Below, one piece after another: positions 6,042-12,599 of a stretch of 26,231 nt of DNA (position 1 is the stretch's first letter; the number at the start of each line of letters is the position of its first letter). Location of the stretch: positions 1 to 26,231 of the forward strand of contig JAGVVX010000041.1 in the NCBI GenBank assembly GCA_018304565.1, written 5' to 3'. The notes beneath the pieces are model-generated. The model saw only the letters and a list, made by a program, of their open reading frames with translations. It searched no databases and was not told where the DNA came from. This DNA is from Candidatus Aenigmatarchaeota archaeon (lineage in GTDB: Archaea; Aenigmatarchaeota; Aenigmatarchaeia; GW2011-AR5). The translations under genes were made by a program, and so were the position numbers.

Positions 6042-6049
6042 CTTTAAAT
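6042..6049 (+). promoter_or_regulatory. TATA box for the 69-residue gene
   Basis: TTTAAATT predicts a start near 6070, close to the two in-frame ATGs at 6064 and 6070, so this mRNA is probably leaderless and the second ATG may be the true start. Confidence 0.5.
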
Positions 6050-6063
6050 TTGGGTGAAATGAA

Positions 6064-6273
6064 ATGCGAATGCTGAAGATAAAGAAAAAGGTCTTCGAGA
6101 AAGAAGTGCTAGACATTGGAATGAAGATAGTAATTCTCGATATGTGCGAAGTAACAACCGACGGCGAGAACCTCATTTATGACTTCTCGCGCATGTATTG
6201 GGTGCTGCCTACAAAGCTTCAGAAAACTGTGCCTTTGGAAAAAGAGAAGATTGTAGTCGAAGCAGAAAAGTAA
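6064..6273 (+). CDS. Unknown small protein, 69 aa
   Basis: The product is basic and beta-rich with alternating hydrophobics (MKIVILDMCEVTTDGENLIYDFSRMYWVLP) and a charged C terminus (EKEKIVVEAEK). No family, signal peptide or membrane segment recognised. A TATA box about 20 bases upstream predicts initiation near 6070, so the in-frame ATG at 6070 (67 residues) is equally plausible. The gene sits alone between the candidate RNA and tRNA-Met, convergent with the latter. Confidence 0.55.
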   Translation: MRMLKIKKKVFEKEVLDIGMKIVILDMCEVTTDGENLIYDFSRMYWVLPTKLQKTVPLEKEKIVVEAEK

Positions 6274-6302
6274 GTTTTTTTAATGTCTTTTCATAATCAA
6301 GG

Positions 6303-6325
6303 CAATCCTGTGTCCGGCAGGATTG
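6303..6325. terminator. Hairpin between the 69-aa gene and the tRNA 3' end
   Basis: CAATCCTG/CAGGATTG (8 bp, 7-base loop) lies between two convergent transcripts, 24 bases past the tRNA 3' end and 29 bases after the upstream stop. It could act for either strand. Confidence 0.45.
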
Positions 6326-6397
6326 TCTGATAATTCTATCAATCAGGATGCCGAGGATGGGTGTCGAACCCACAGCCTCCACGTCTCTCAATAAGTC

Positions 6398-6413
6398 GAG
6401 AACCTAGGTTCTC
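6398..6413. repeat. CTAG-centred palindrome in the tRNA intron
   Basis: GAGAACCTAGGTTCTC is a perfect 16-bp palindrome of the same kind as those at 5796, 6635 and 6698. Confidence 0.65.
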
Positions 6414-6557
6414 TTCCTCGTGCAGAGAACTGAAAGTTCTCTGACGCGTCAAAGAGCTTTGCTCTTTGCACGTATCAACCTTCTCTCCTATTCAAAACAT
6501 ATTATCATTGATGCAAAGCATCTCAAAGCTCATAATCATTCAAGTTCTTTGGGGTTC

Positions 6558-6590
6558 TCCAAGACCTTTCTTTTGAAGAAAGGGATTGGA
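6558..6590 (-). repeat. Hairpin element, copy C (inside the tRNA intron)
   Basis: Read on the minus strand: TCCAA, TC, CCTTTCTT, loop CAA, AAGAAAGG, TC, TTGGA. The core matches copies A and B with one base pair fewer. The outer stem is again complementary but has its own sequence. It is followed by GAACCCCAAAGAA, close to CAACCCCAAAAGAA after copy B. It starts directly after the anticodon-loop bases. Confidence 0.7.
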
Positions 6591-6627
6591 TTATGAGCGT
6601 GGCGTTCTACCGCTGAACTACCTCGGC

Positions 6628-6658
6628 ATAAGGTGGGAAACTAGTTTCCCTTCCTTAT
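6628..6658. repeat. CTAG-centred palindrome abutting the tRNA 5' end
   Basis: The perfect core GGGAAACTAGTTTCCC (6635-6650) is flanked by ATAGG-like outer arms ATAAGG/CCTTAT (6628-6633 and 6653-6658). The structure begins at the base next to tRNA nucleotide 1, in what would be the 5' leader removed during tRNA maturation. Confidence 0.6.
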
Positions 6659-6676
6659 TAACCCTCCCTTCTAATT

Positions 6677-6688
6677 AAAATATTAAAA
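6677..6688 (-). promoter_or_regulatory. TATA-like box for tRNA-Met
   Basis: TTTTAATATTTT on the minus strand predicts a start near 6656, about 29 bases before the tRNA 5' end. It lies within the short gap after the RFC gene on the same strand. Confidence 0.4.
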
Positions 6689-6697
6689 TGCTGTTTG

Positions 6698-6709
6698 AGA
6701 ACTAGTTCT
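6698..6709. repeat. CTAG palindrome containing the RFC stop codon
   Basis: AGAACTAGTTCT is a perfect palindrome whose central TAG is the stop codon of the RFC small-subunit gene. It may serve as its 3' hairpin. Confidence 0.5.
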
Positions 6710-7652
6710 TCCCCGCTAGCGCCATCTGCGCGAGCAGCGCCTCAAGCTGGATCTGGGCATTGCTGCCTTCTGTCAGGCGGAATTCATATTCGCCGATCTT
6801 TTCAATAAGCTGGAGTTTTTTCTTGTCATCGATCTCGAGCTTGATTGTTTGTGAATATATCTCCTTGATCACGTCCTCACCCGCAAGGCTTTCCTCGAAG
6901 AGCAGCGATGTAAGCTCCTTTCTGGCTTCCTTGAACTTGCCTTCAATTGCAAGGGAAAGCATCCTCCTTACCCTTTCTGGGTCTGCATGGCTTGTTGCTG
7001 CAAAGACTTCCTTCTCCGTTATCTTTCCGTCCAGTGCCGCAGATGTTTGCAGTATATTAATCGCCTTCCTCATGTCACCTTCAGCTACATGCAGTATAGC
7101 TTTGTAAGAGCCATCATCTGCTTTCAGCTTTTCTTCTTTTGCTATTTTTTTCAGGCGGTTTTCCATGTCCTCTTTGCCAAGAGGCTGGAAGCGAAAAACA
7201 ACCGTCCTGCTTTGGATCGGCGGTATTATTTTGCTGCTGTAATTGCAGGCGAGTATGAACCTGCACGTGGCCGCATAACTTTCCATAGTCCTGCGCAGGG
7301 CGTGCTGAGCATCCTTTGTCAGGGAATCTGCTTCGTCCAGGTAAATTATCTTGAAGGAGCCGCCTATTGGCATTGTTCTTGCGAAATCCTTCACCTTGAC
7401 CCTGATTGTGTCTATTCCGCGCTCATCTGATGCATTAAGCTCGAGAAAATTGCTCTTCCAGGCATTGCCAAAGAACTCCTGCGCAATGCATAATGCACAA
7501 GTGGTTTTTCCAACGCCTGCGGGCCCGGCAAAGAGGCAGTGAGGCAATGATTTGTTCTTCACAAAGGACTCCAGCCGCTTCACAATATGCTGCTGGCCAA
7601 CAAGATCCTTGAGGTATCTGGGCCTGTACTTTTCTGTCCATATCTCTTCCAC
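6702..7652 (-). CDS. rfcS: Replication factor C small subunit (clamp loader ATPase)
   Basis: The 316-residue product from the GTG at 7652 begins EEIWTEKYRPRYLKDLVGQ, the standard N terminus of archaeal RFC small subunits. Walker A is GPAGVGKTT (43-51), Walker B YLDEAD, sensor 1 ACNYSSKI, and the SRC motif is present as QSRTVVFRF. The C-terminal collar domain completes it. It loads the PCNA sliding clamp with the RFC large subunit during DNA replication. An upstream ATG at 7736 would add 28 residues encoded by the leader and hairpin element B, lacking any RFC similarity, so it is rejected. No intein is present, unlike some archaeal RFC genes. The TATA box at 7751-7760 predicts a leader of about 80 bases containing the element. 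Confidence 0.96.
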   Translation of the reverse strand: MEEIWTEKYRPRYLKDLVGQQHIVKRLESFVKNKSLPHCLFAGPAGVGKTTCALCIAQEFFGNAWKSNFLELNASDERGIDTIRVKVKDFARTMPIGGSFKIIYLDEADSLTKDAQHALRRTMESYAATCRFILACNYSSKIIPPIQSRTVVFRFQPLGKEDMENRLKKIAKEEKLKADDGSYKAILHVAEGDMRKAINILQTSAALDGKITEKEVFAATSHADPERVRRMLSLAIEGKFKEARKELTSLLFEESLAGEDVIKEIYSQTIKLEIDDKKKLQLIEKIGEYEFRLTEGSNAQIQLEALLAQMALAGKN

Positions 7653-7653
7653 A

Positions 7654-7688
7654 ATACATCCCTTTTCTTCAAAAGAAAAGGTCTGTAT
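7654..7688 (+). repeat. Hairpin element, copy B (RFC leader)
   Basis: Read on the plus strand (antisense to RFC): ATACA, TC, CCTTTTCTT, loop CAA, AAGAAAAGG, TC, TGTAT, followed by CAACCCCAAAAGAA and another ATACA that could pair with TGTAT instead. The element ends 1 base from the GTG start codon of the RFC gene and would form a hairpin covering its ribosome-binding region. Confidence 0.7.
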
Positions 7689-7750
7689 CAACCCCAAAAG
7701 AAATACAGAACCTTTCCTTTTCATTGAACTTTGCATAGTATAGAGGGAAG

Positions 7751-7760
7751 TTTTTTAAAA
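7751..7760 (-). promoter_or_regulatory. TATA box for the RFC gene
   Basis: TTTTAAAAAA on the minus strand predicts a start near 7730, giving a leader of about 78 bases before the GTG at 7652. Confidence 0.5.
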
Positions 7761-7774
7761 GAAGCGAGAATTGA

Positions 7775-8641
7775 TTAATTTAGCCTCAAGCCAGAATAAG
7801 GAAGCTCTTTTTCACCATCGAAAAGTTTTCTGACACTCAACTCTTCGTGATCAACAAACGTAAAAGTATCGGTCACAGACAGTCTGCCTGTTGCTATAAG
7901 ACCTAAAGCTTTGAGATAAGCAGGTCCGTCTCCTCCTGCTTTCATCTGCTTTTGCAGTCCGTTTGCATATCTCTGGACTTGCTCCGGATCGATAAGCGGC
8001 GTTTTCCAGCTCGGCTGTATCCTGAAAGCCCTTGATTGTGTGACTATAGGGCCGCCGTCAAGTTCCTCAGTAACTATATGTACAGTCGATCTGGTCTCAG
8101 ATTCTCCATCGTTCACTGCATCATATACAGCATTTGCTCCTGTAAATTTTCTTTTGACATCATAAATGTATGCGAGTCTTGCTGCAGTTTCCTGATCCAT
8201 GCAGGCGGCGTTCACTCTTTCATGGTGTTCGCCTGTTAGTATTGTCAGGTCAGAAGGATGGACATTAAGAACACTATCTCTATATTCATTCAGCAACGGG
8301 TCTGCAACTATATGCATGTAGCCTGAAAGGCAGATGATGTCAGGCTTGAATTGTGCAAGTTCACCGCAAAGATAGTCGTAGAAACGCCTTCTGGAATCCC
8401 ATTGCTTAGGATCTAGCCCACGTTCTGCATAGAACTCTTTTCTACCGCGATAAATGTGTGGTATTCCAGCATCATCACAAAGTTTTCTGCCTTCTGCGTG
8501 TTCTTTATCTGTGTAAGCTCCTGTTACAGTGTAAGTTTTGCCATGATTTTCATCTTCCAGCATCGCTCTCATTGAGCTTGCTCCGCCTGAGAAAAAGACA
8601 ATAACATTCGCAGGCCTCGTTCCATCAAATATCCTTGGCAT
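7775..8641 (-). CDS. PurN-like phosphoribosylglycinamide formyltransferase family protein
   Basis: The 288-residue product has the formyltransferase fold signatures: VIVFFSGGASSMRAML (13-28, phosphate-binding loop), CLSGYMHIV (104-112), VLNVHPSDL (124-132) with catalytic Asn126 and His128, and STVHIVTEELDGGPIV (185-200) with Asp195. In E. coli PurN these are Asn106, His108 and Asp144, using 10-formyl-THF to formylate GAR in purine synthesis. It is about 80 residues longer than typical PurN, with an insertion around 135-185 and an extended C terminus, so it may use another substrate. TATA box CTTATAAGG (8664-8672) lies about 26 bases before the ATG, consistent with leaderless translation. purC and a purE-like gene lie 4.6 kb downstream. 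Confidence 0.8.
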   Translation of the reverse strand: MPRIFDGTRPANVIVFFSGGASSMRAMLEDENHGKTYTVTGAYTDKEHAEGRKLCDDAGIPHIYRGRKEFYAERGLDPKQWDSRRRFYDYLCGELAQFKPDIICLSGYMHIVADPLLNEYRDSVLNVHPSDLTILTGEHHERVNAACMDQETAARLAYIYDVKRKFTGANAVYDAVNDGESETRSTVHIVTEELDGGPIVTQSRAFRIQPSWKTPLIDPEQVQRYANGLQKQMKAGGDGPAYLKALGLIATGRLSVTDTFTFVDHEELSVRKLFDGEKELPYSGLRLN

Positions 8642-8663
8642 CGAGAGTCATAAACGTTTGAAA

Positions 8664-8672
8664 CCTTATAAG
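8664..8672 (-). promoter_or_regulatory. TATA box for the PurN-like gene
   Basis: CTTATAAGG on the minus strand is centred about 26 bases before the ATG at 8641. Confidence 0.6.
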
Positions 8673-8693
8673 TTTTATTCAGTCTGGGTTTTA

Positions 8694-8702
8694 TTTATAT
8701 AA
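8694..8702 (+). promoter_or_regulatory. TATA box for the transglutaminase-like gene
   Basis: TTTATATAA predicts a start near 8722, so the mRNA would carry a leader of about 170 bases before the ATG at 8891. Confidence 0.55.
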
Positions 8703-8737
8703 CTCATAAATAGAATAAGATGAAATCCTCTTTGTTA

Positions 8738-8887
8738 CCAGCAACTAATTCAAGGAAAAGCAAAGCTTTCCTGAATTTCTCAAAGGATTTCTATGAAATC
8801 CTTTGCAGAAAAGTTACTGGTTCGCTTGCGGATTTCTTTCGCTATCGTGTTCCTCTGCTGGCTTCGGCCGGTAGTTTCCACGATAGC
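8738..8887 (+). promoter_or_regulatory. Hairpin-rich leader of the transglutaminase-like gene
   Basis: Four stems fill the leader. An outer stem CCAGCAACT/AGTTACTGG (8738-8746 and 8812-8820, one mismatch) encloses AGGAAAAGC/GCTTTCCT (8753-8772) and the perfect CAAAGGATTTC/GAAATCCTTTG (8781-8805). A second unit GCTATCGTG/CACGATAGC (8841-8849 and 8879-8887) encloses CTGGC-TTCG-GCCGG (8858-8871). The last base pair is 3 bases from the ATG at 8891, so folding would hide the ribosome entry site. Confidence 0.55.
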
Positions 8888-8890
8888 AAA

Positions 8891-10666
8891 ATGAAAAAAT
8901 TGATTTTCATTGCTTTGGTCTTGCTTCTTTGCGTGCCGGTTTTTGCACAAGACAGCCAGCTGAATATTAACCCGAAGCAGATAGACTACATGAAGGTAAA
9001 GATAATACAGTCAGGCTACATCACGGCTTCAGGCGCTGTAAAATCTGCGTCTGTTATCCTGTCCATGCCCCAGGAAGGAGTGGAATCAAGGAACGTTGCC
9101 TCAAGCGCAAGCGGATTCTCGTGGAAGGCTGTTAAGAATAAGTTTGGTAATGACCAGATCAGCCTGGAATGGACAACCCCTTCAGGAAAGGTGGATTACA
9201 TTGTTGAAACAGCCGTTGTCAGCAATGCAAAGGGCGTTGCATCTGAAAAAAGGCTGTCAAGCAATCCGGAATATCTGAAGGAGAACAAGCAAATTATATT
9301 CACTGATGATATGCGAAAAATTGCTTTTCCATATGAGAACTCATTGAGAAAGGCGGCTGAGCTCACGATTTTTGTGAACAATTACGTGGATTACGACCTT
9401 GATCTGGCCGGGCAATTGAAACCAAGCGACTGGGTGCTTGCAAACCGCAGGGGAGTATGCGTAGAGTATGCAAACCTGCTTTCATCTTTGCTGAAGATAT
9501 CAGGCATCCCTAACAGGTATATTGTGGGCTATGCTTATTCCAGCGTCCAGAACAAGCTTATCGGCCATACTTGGGTAGAAGTGCTTGCTGCTGATGGTAC
9601 ATGGATACCTTTCGACCCCACATGGCTCCAGGGCGGCTATATCGACGCAACCCACATAAAAACTGCCAATGGAATAGACGCAAACCAGACAGAACTGCTG
9701 ACTTATTTTGGCCCGGGATCTGTATCATGGCAAAGAGATGAAGACAACGTGGAAATAATCGATTACAGGCTGAGAAATATAACAACAATATCTCTGGAAA
9801 CGCCTGGCGTGACTTTTGACGAGTCAGGCTTTATCAAGGCGTCTGTTGGCACCCAGAGCTGCACCATAACAGAAATAGAAGCTCTCTCGTGCGCAGGAAG
9901 CGATAACAAGTCCCTTGTCAATGTTTACGACAGCAAAAGGCAGCTGTGGCAGTGTGGTGCTGAAGATATTTACTGGTTTTTTCCGCCACGTGAACTTGAT
10001 GATCATTTCATTTATTCATGCCCAATGACTGTTTTTGACCAGTCAGGCGCAAGTAGCCGGTCTGTAGTACGAATAAAAGGCCAGTCAATGCCCTCAGATG
10101 TTTCGATATCAGGTCCTGATGTCGTGTCATTGAACGAAATGTTCACGTTGTCTGCAGAGTCAGGCAATGACTTCATTTTCTATTCGCCGAACCTGACAAG
10201 ACACAATGATAAGACATGGCAGCTTTCCCTGGCCAAGCCAGGCGTGTACAAATTCTACCTTTACTCAGATGGAGCGTTGGCTCAGAAAAGCGTGTCGGTG
10301 ATTGAGAAGAAAGAATTCGATATTTCAGTAGTCCTGCCGGAGAGCGTCTCTATTGGCAGTACGTTTATCGTGAACGTTACAGTGAGAAACCTCGAAAATA
10401 GAATCAAGCAGGCAACAGTAAGCGCTGAACTCGACGGTAAATCGGAGCAAAGTATTGCTTTTCAGCCCAGTGAGACCAGGGCATTAAGATTCAACCTGTC
10501 TGCAGAGACAGGCAAAAGCAGCGTCGTGGTGCTTGTATTGTCTGACTCTGCTGCTAGCTACACAGCGTCTATAGATGTGCAACAGGCCGGAAAAAAAGGC
10601 TTTCTTGATGCGGTTGTTGATTTCTTTGCGGGCGCTTTCGAATGGCTAGCGGGACTGTTCAAGTGA
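8891..10666 (+). CDS. Secreted transglutaminase-like (cysteine protease fold) protein
   Basis: The 591-residue product starts with a clear signal peptide, KKLIFIALVLLLCVPVFAQ. A transglutaminase-like domain follows with the Cys-His-Asp triad visible: NRRGVCVEYA (Cys190), GHTWVEV (His226) and WIPFDPTW (Asp242). Downstream is a beta-rich region with Cys pairs and Ig-like or CARDB-like repeats (for example VVLPESVSIGSTFIVNVTVRN), typical of extracellular proteins. The C terminus GFLDAVVDFFAGAFEWLAGLF is hydrophobic and may associate with the membrane. The frame is open from 8720, but the extra 57 residues would precede a signal peptide and coincide with the hairpin leader, so ATG 8891 is chosen. 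The substrate is unknown; in archaea such domains may act as proteases or cross-linking enzymes of the cell surface. Confidence 0.88.
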   Translation: MKKLIFIALVLLLCVPVFAQDSQLNINPKQIDYMKVKIIQSGYITASGAVKSASVILSMPQEGVESRNVASSASGFSWKAVKNKFGNDQISLEWTTPSGKVDYIVETAVVSNAKGVASEKRLSSNPEYLKENKQIIFTDDMRKIAFPYENSLRKAAELTIFVNNYVDYDLDLAGQLKPSDWVLANRRGVCVEYANLLSSLLKISGIPNRYIVGYAYSSVQNKLIGHTWVEVLAADGTWIPFDPTWLQGGYIDATHIKTANGIDANQTELLTYFGPGSVSWQRDEDNVEIIDYRLRNITTISLETPGVTFDESGFIKASVGTQSCTITEIEALSCAGSDNKSLVNVYDSKRQLWQCGAEDIYWFFPPRELDDHFIYSCPMTVFDQSGASSRSVVRIKGQSMPSDVSISGPDVVSLNEMFTLSAESGNDFIFYSPNLTRHNDKTWQLSLAKPGVYKFYLYSDGALAQKSVSVIEKKEFDISVVLPESVSIGSTFIVNVTVRNLENRIKQATVSAELDGKSEQSIAFQPSETRALRFNLSAETGKSSVVVLVLSDSAASYTASIDVQQAGKKGFLDAVVDFFAGAFEWLAGLFK

Positions 10667-10682
10667 TTCAAAGCCATTCATG

Positions 10683-10694
10683 CAGGGATCCCTG
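10683..10694. terminator. Palindrome after the transglutaminase-like gene
   Basis: CAGGGATCCCTG is a perfect palindrome 16 bases after the stop, followed by an A-rich run. It may form a terminator hairpin. Confidence 0.35.
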
Positions 10695-10703
10695 TGAAAA
10701 AAC

Positions 10704-10713
10704 ATATTTATAG
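10704..10713 (+). promoter_or_regulatory. TATA box for the CcdA-fusion gene
   Basis: ATATTTATAG lies 33 bases before the ATG at 10747 and predicts a leader of about 12 bases. Confidence 0.5.
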
Positions 10714-10746
10714 CGGACTCTAAGATAGATGAATTAGGTAACTTTC

Positions 10747-12591
10747 ATGAGGAAAATAAGTCTCTTGTTCTTGATCCTGTTCCTGCTTCCGGTTGCAATA
10801 GCGCACGAAGGAGAAATAAGTTCTGATGGATTCGATATTGATTTGACACCGTTTCAGGCATTCCAAGGAGATGCTGTTGCTATAGAGGCAGAGATACAGG
10901 AAAACAATACTGCTGTTACCGGGCTTTCTGTTTATTTTGTCGTAGACAAGCACGATAAAGGATACTCGGAGCGCATAGAAGCCAAGGAACGCACTGCGGG
11001 GCATTATTTCATCAAGCACGCCTTCAGGTACTCCGGCATGAATGAAATCCATGTTGAGTTTAACCGTGACGGCCGGGAAATAAGACAGACGTTCAATGTC
11101 AGTGTTGAAGGATCTTCGCCTGAGATAGAGCAATACTTTCAACTTGTTGCGATTCTGGCTGTAATACTTGCAGCATACTATGCTTATCACACAAAGAAAA
11201 TAAAGAAAGCATTTATTGTAGCTGCTGTTTTGATCGCAGCTGTTGCAATTTCTTATTCCCTGTATTTTGTTTATACAAGCGGCGCTGCGGAAAGGGGTGT
11301 CACGGTCTGCATTACGCCCGATGAATGCTACTGGAGCGCCCACATACACGCAGAGGTTAACATAGATGTCTGCGGGGACGAAAGCTACAGATTTCCTGTA
11401 GAAGAAGGCCCGTTAGATGGGCCGCATACGCACGAAGAAAAGAACCTTATCCATTTCCACGAAAGATTGAGATATGACCCGGTAACAAAAGAAATATTTG
11501 ACACAACACCGCTGACGCTGGGAGCATTCTTCGACAATATGGAAGTAAATTTTGATTCTGGCAGAATACTTGACAAGCAAGCAGGTGATTTGTGCAACGG
11601 CCAGCCTGGCAGCGTCAAGATGTACGTAAGCAGGGACTGGAACAGGAACGAACTTGGGAAGCCTGAAGGAAATTTCCGTGATTACATATGGAAAGACGGG
11701 GACGTAATAACAATAATATTTGATGAAAAAGCTGCACCTCAAGCAGCTCCTGAAAAACAATCTGCTACTGCAGAGCTCACGCCGGAACTCACGCTTCCAA
11801 TAATTGTAGGCTTTGCACTTATCGACTCAATAAATCCCTGCGTGATAGGTGTACTTCTGCTTTTGATAACTGTGCTTCTCAAAACAAAAAAGAAAAGGGC
11901 CGTTCTGGTTAATGGTTCTGTTTACACGCTTGGAGTCTATGTCACATACCTCATCGGCGGGGTCACGCTGCTTTCTGTATTCAATGCCGTGCGTGATATA
12001 CAGCTGCTAAGCCAGCTCTTTTATGTTATCATTGGATTTTTTGTGTTGCTTGCAGCTTTCCTGGAGATAAAAGATTATTTCTGGTATGGCCGGGGTTTCA
12101 GCTTAGCAATCCCGAAAAGGTTTGTCGGCGTTGTCGAGAGCAGCGCAAAGAAATCCCACACAAGCCTGTTTAGCGCATTCTTGTTTGGTTCAATAGTCAC
12201 CCTTATAGAACTGCCATGCACAGGCGCCCCATATCTTGCCATAATAACGCTGATGTCGCAATCAGGAGTACAATTCTATAGCGCACTTTTATTGTTGCTG
12301 CTCTACAACTTGGTTTTCGTATTGCCTCTGATAGTAATAATTTATATGGCATACAAAGGCATAGGTTACAAGAAGATGGAAGGCTGGAGACGCGAGCATA
12401 AAGGCAAGATGAGGCTTGCTGTCGGCTTAATGCTCCTTGGCATAAGCACTTGGATAATTACAACAGTACTTGAATGGGTGCTTCTTCCGCTTATAGTAGC
12501 AAGCATCCTTGCTGTAGGGATAATGTATATTATTAAGACACTCAGCCAGCATAAACACAGGCATACTAACCACAAAAAGAGAAAGACTTAG
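10747..12591 (+). CDS. Membrane fusion protein: YtkA-like domain, His-rich domain and CcdA/DsbD-type thiol transporter
   Basis: The 614-residue product has a signal peptide (ISLLFLILFLLPVAIA) whose cleavage would leave an N-terminal His (HEGE), as in copper-binding proteins. A YtkA/FixH-like beta domain follows (about 25-120), then two membrane segments (about 130-180). Next is an external domain rich in His and Cys (WSAHIHAEV, GPHTHEEK, LIHFHERL, TLGAFFDN). Last is a CcdA/DsbD-like membrane domain with the paired cysteines: DSINPC (Cys365) and ELPCTGAPY (Cys491). Such domains carry reducing power across the membrane. The layout suggests delivery of metal and/or electrons to extracytoplasmic proteins, possibly the Cys-rich ones encoded nearby. 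No thioredoxin domain is fused. It overlaps nothing and is followed 8 bases later by the ATP-cone gene. Confidence 0.85.
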   Translation: MRKISLLFLILFLLPVAIAHEGEISSDGFDIDLTPFQAFQGDAVAIEAEIQENNTAVTGLSVYFVVDKHDKGYSERIEAKERTAGHYFIKHAFRYSGMNEIHVEFNRDGREIRQTFNVSVEGSSPEIEQYFQLVAILAVILAAYYAYHTKKIKKAFIVAAVLIAAVAISYSLYFVYTSGAAERGVTVCITPDECYWSAHIHAEVNIDVCGDESYRFPVEEGPLDGPHTHEEKNLIHFHERLRYDPVTKEIFDTTPLTLGAFFDNMEVNFDSGRILDKQAGDLCNGQPGSVKMYVSRDWNRNELGKPEGNFRDYIWKDGDVITIIFDEKAAPQAAPEKQSATAELTPELTLPIIVGFALIDSINPCVIGVLLLLITVLLKTKKKRAVLVNGSVYTLGVYVTYLIGGVTLLSVFNAVRDIQLLSQLFYVIIGFFVLLAAFLEIKDYFWYGRGFSLAIPKRFVGVVESSAKKSHTSLFSAFLFGSIVTLIELPCTGAPYLAIITLMSQSGVQFYSALLLLLLYNLVFVLPLIVIIYMAYKGIGYKKMEGWRREHKGKMRLAVGLMLLGISTWIITTVLEWVLLPLIVASILAVGIMYIIKTLSQHKHRHTNHKKRKT

Positions 12592-12599
12592 GTGAGATA

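Larger units (their letters stand above)
6385..6591 (-). other. tRNA-Met intron made largely of hairpins
   Basis: The 207-base intron is long for an archaeal tRNA. It holds a CTAG palindrome (6398-6413); an outer stem CGTGCA/TGCACG (6419-6424, 6467-6472) enclosing CAGAGAACT/AGTTCTCTG (6423-6443) and CAAAGAGC/GCTCTTTG (6450-6468); GATGC/GCATC (6510-6522); and hairpin element C (6558-6590). A 9-bp inverted repeat, CTCATAATC/GATTATGAG, pairs the anticodon loop and first intron bases (6597-6589) with 6537-6529 and could compete with the splicing motif. No ORF is present. Confidence 0.85.
6349..6627 (-). tRNA. tRNA-Met (CAT), probably elongator, interrupted by a 207-base intron
   Basis: On the minus strand the 5' exon (6627-6592) gives acceptor GCCGAGG, D-stem GTTC/GAAC with loop AGCGGTA, and anticodon stem CCACG with loop CTCATAA. 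The 3' exon (6384-6349) gives CGTGG, variable loop AGGCT, T-arm GTGGG/CCCAT with loop TTCGACA, acceptor CCTCGGC and discriminator A. CCA is not encoded. The intron (6591-6385) is at the canonical archaeal site after position 37. CTCA in the anticodon loop pairs with TGAG at the intron end, leaving 3-base bulges TAA and AGA: a relaxed bulge-helix-bulge motif. It lacks the GGG/CCC anticodon-stem pairs of initiator tRNA. A tRNA-Ile with modified CAT anticodon is the alternative. Spliced length is 72 bases. Confidence 0.93.

Noticed and set aside
5891..6076. Open frame of 61 codons over the structured region
   Set aside because: Its composition (runs of Arg, Lys, Thr) follows the RNA-like stems, it has no ribosome site, and it overlaps the start of the 69-residue gene.
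5733..6176. Minus-strand open frame of 147 codons
   Set aside because: It crosses palindromes, the RNA candidate and the 69-residue gene, with no protein-like pattern.
6349..6627. Initiator tRNA-Met
   Set aside because: The anticodon stem is CCACG/CGTGG and lacks the GGG/CCC pairs of initiators.
5530..7700. CRISPR array
   Set aside because: Repeats are few, irregularly spaced, palindromic and in both orientations, with no regular spacers or cas genes.
7653..7736. N-terminal extension of the RFC small subunit from ATG 7736
   Set aside because: The extra 28 residues are encoded by the hairpin element and leader and have no RFC similarity; the family start EEIWTEKYRP follows GTG 7652.
8720..8890. 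Start of the transglutaminase-like protein at ATG 8720
   Set aside because: It would place 57 residues before a clear signal peptide, and those codons coincide with perfect hairpins.
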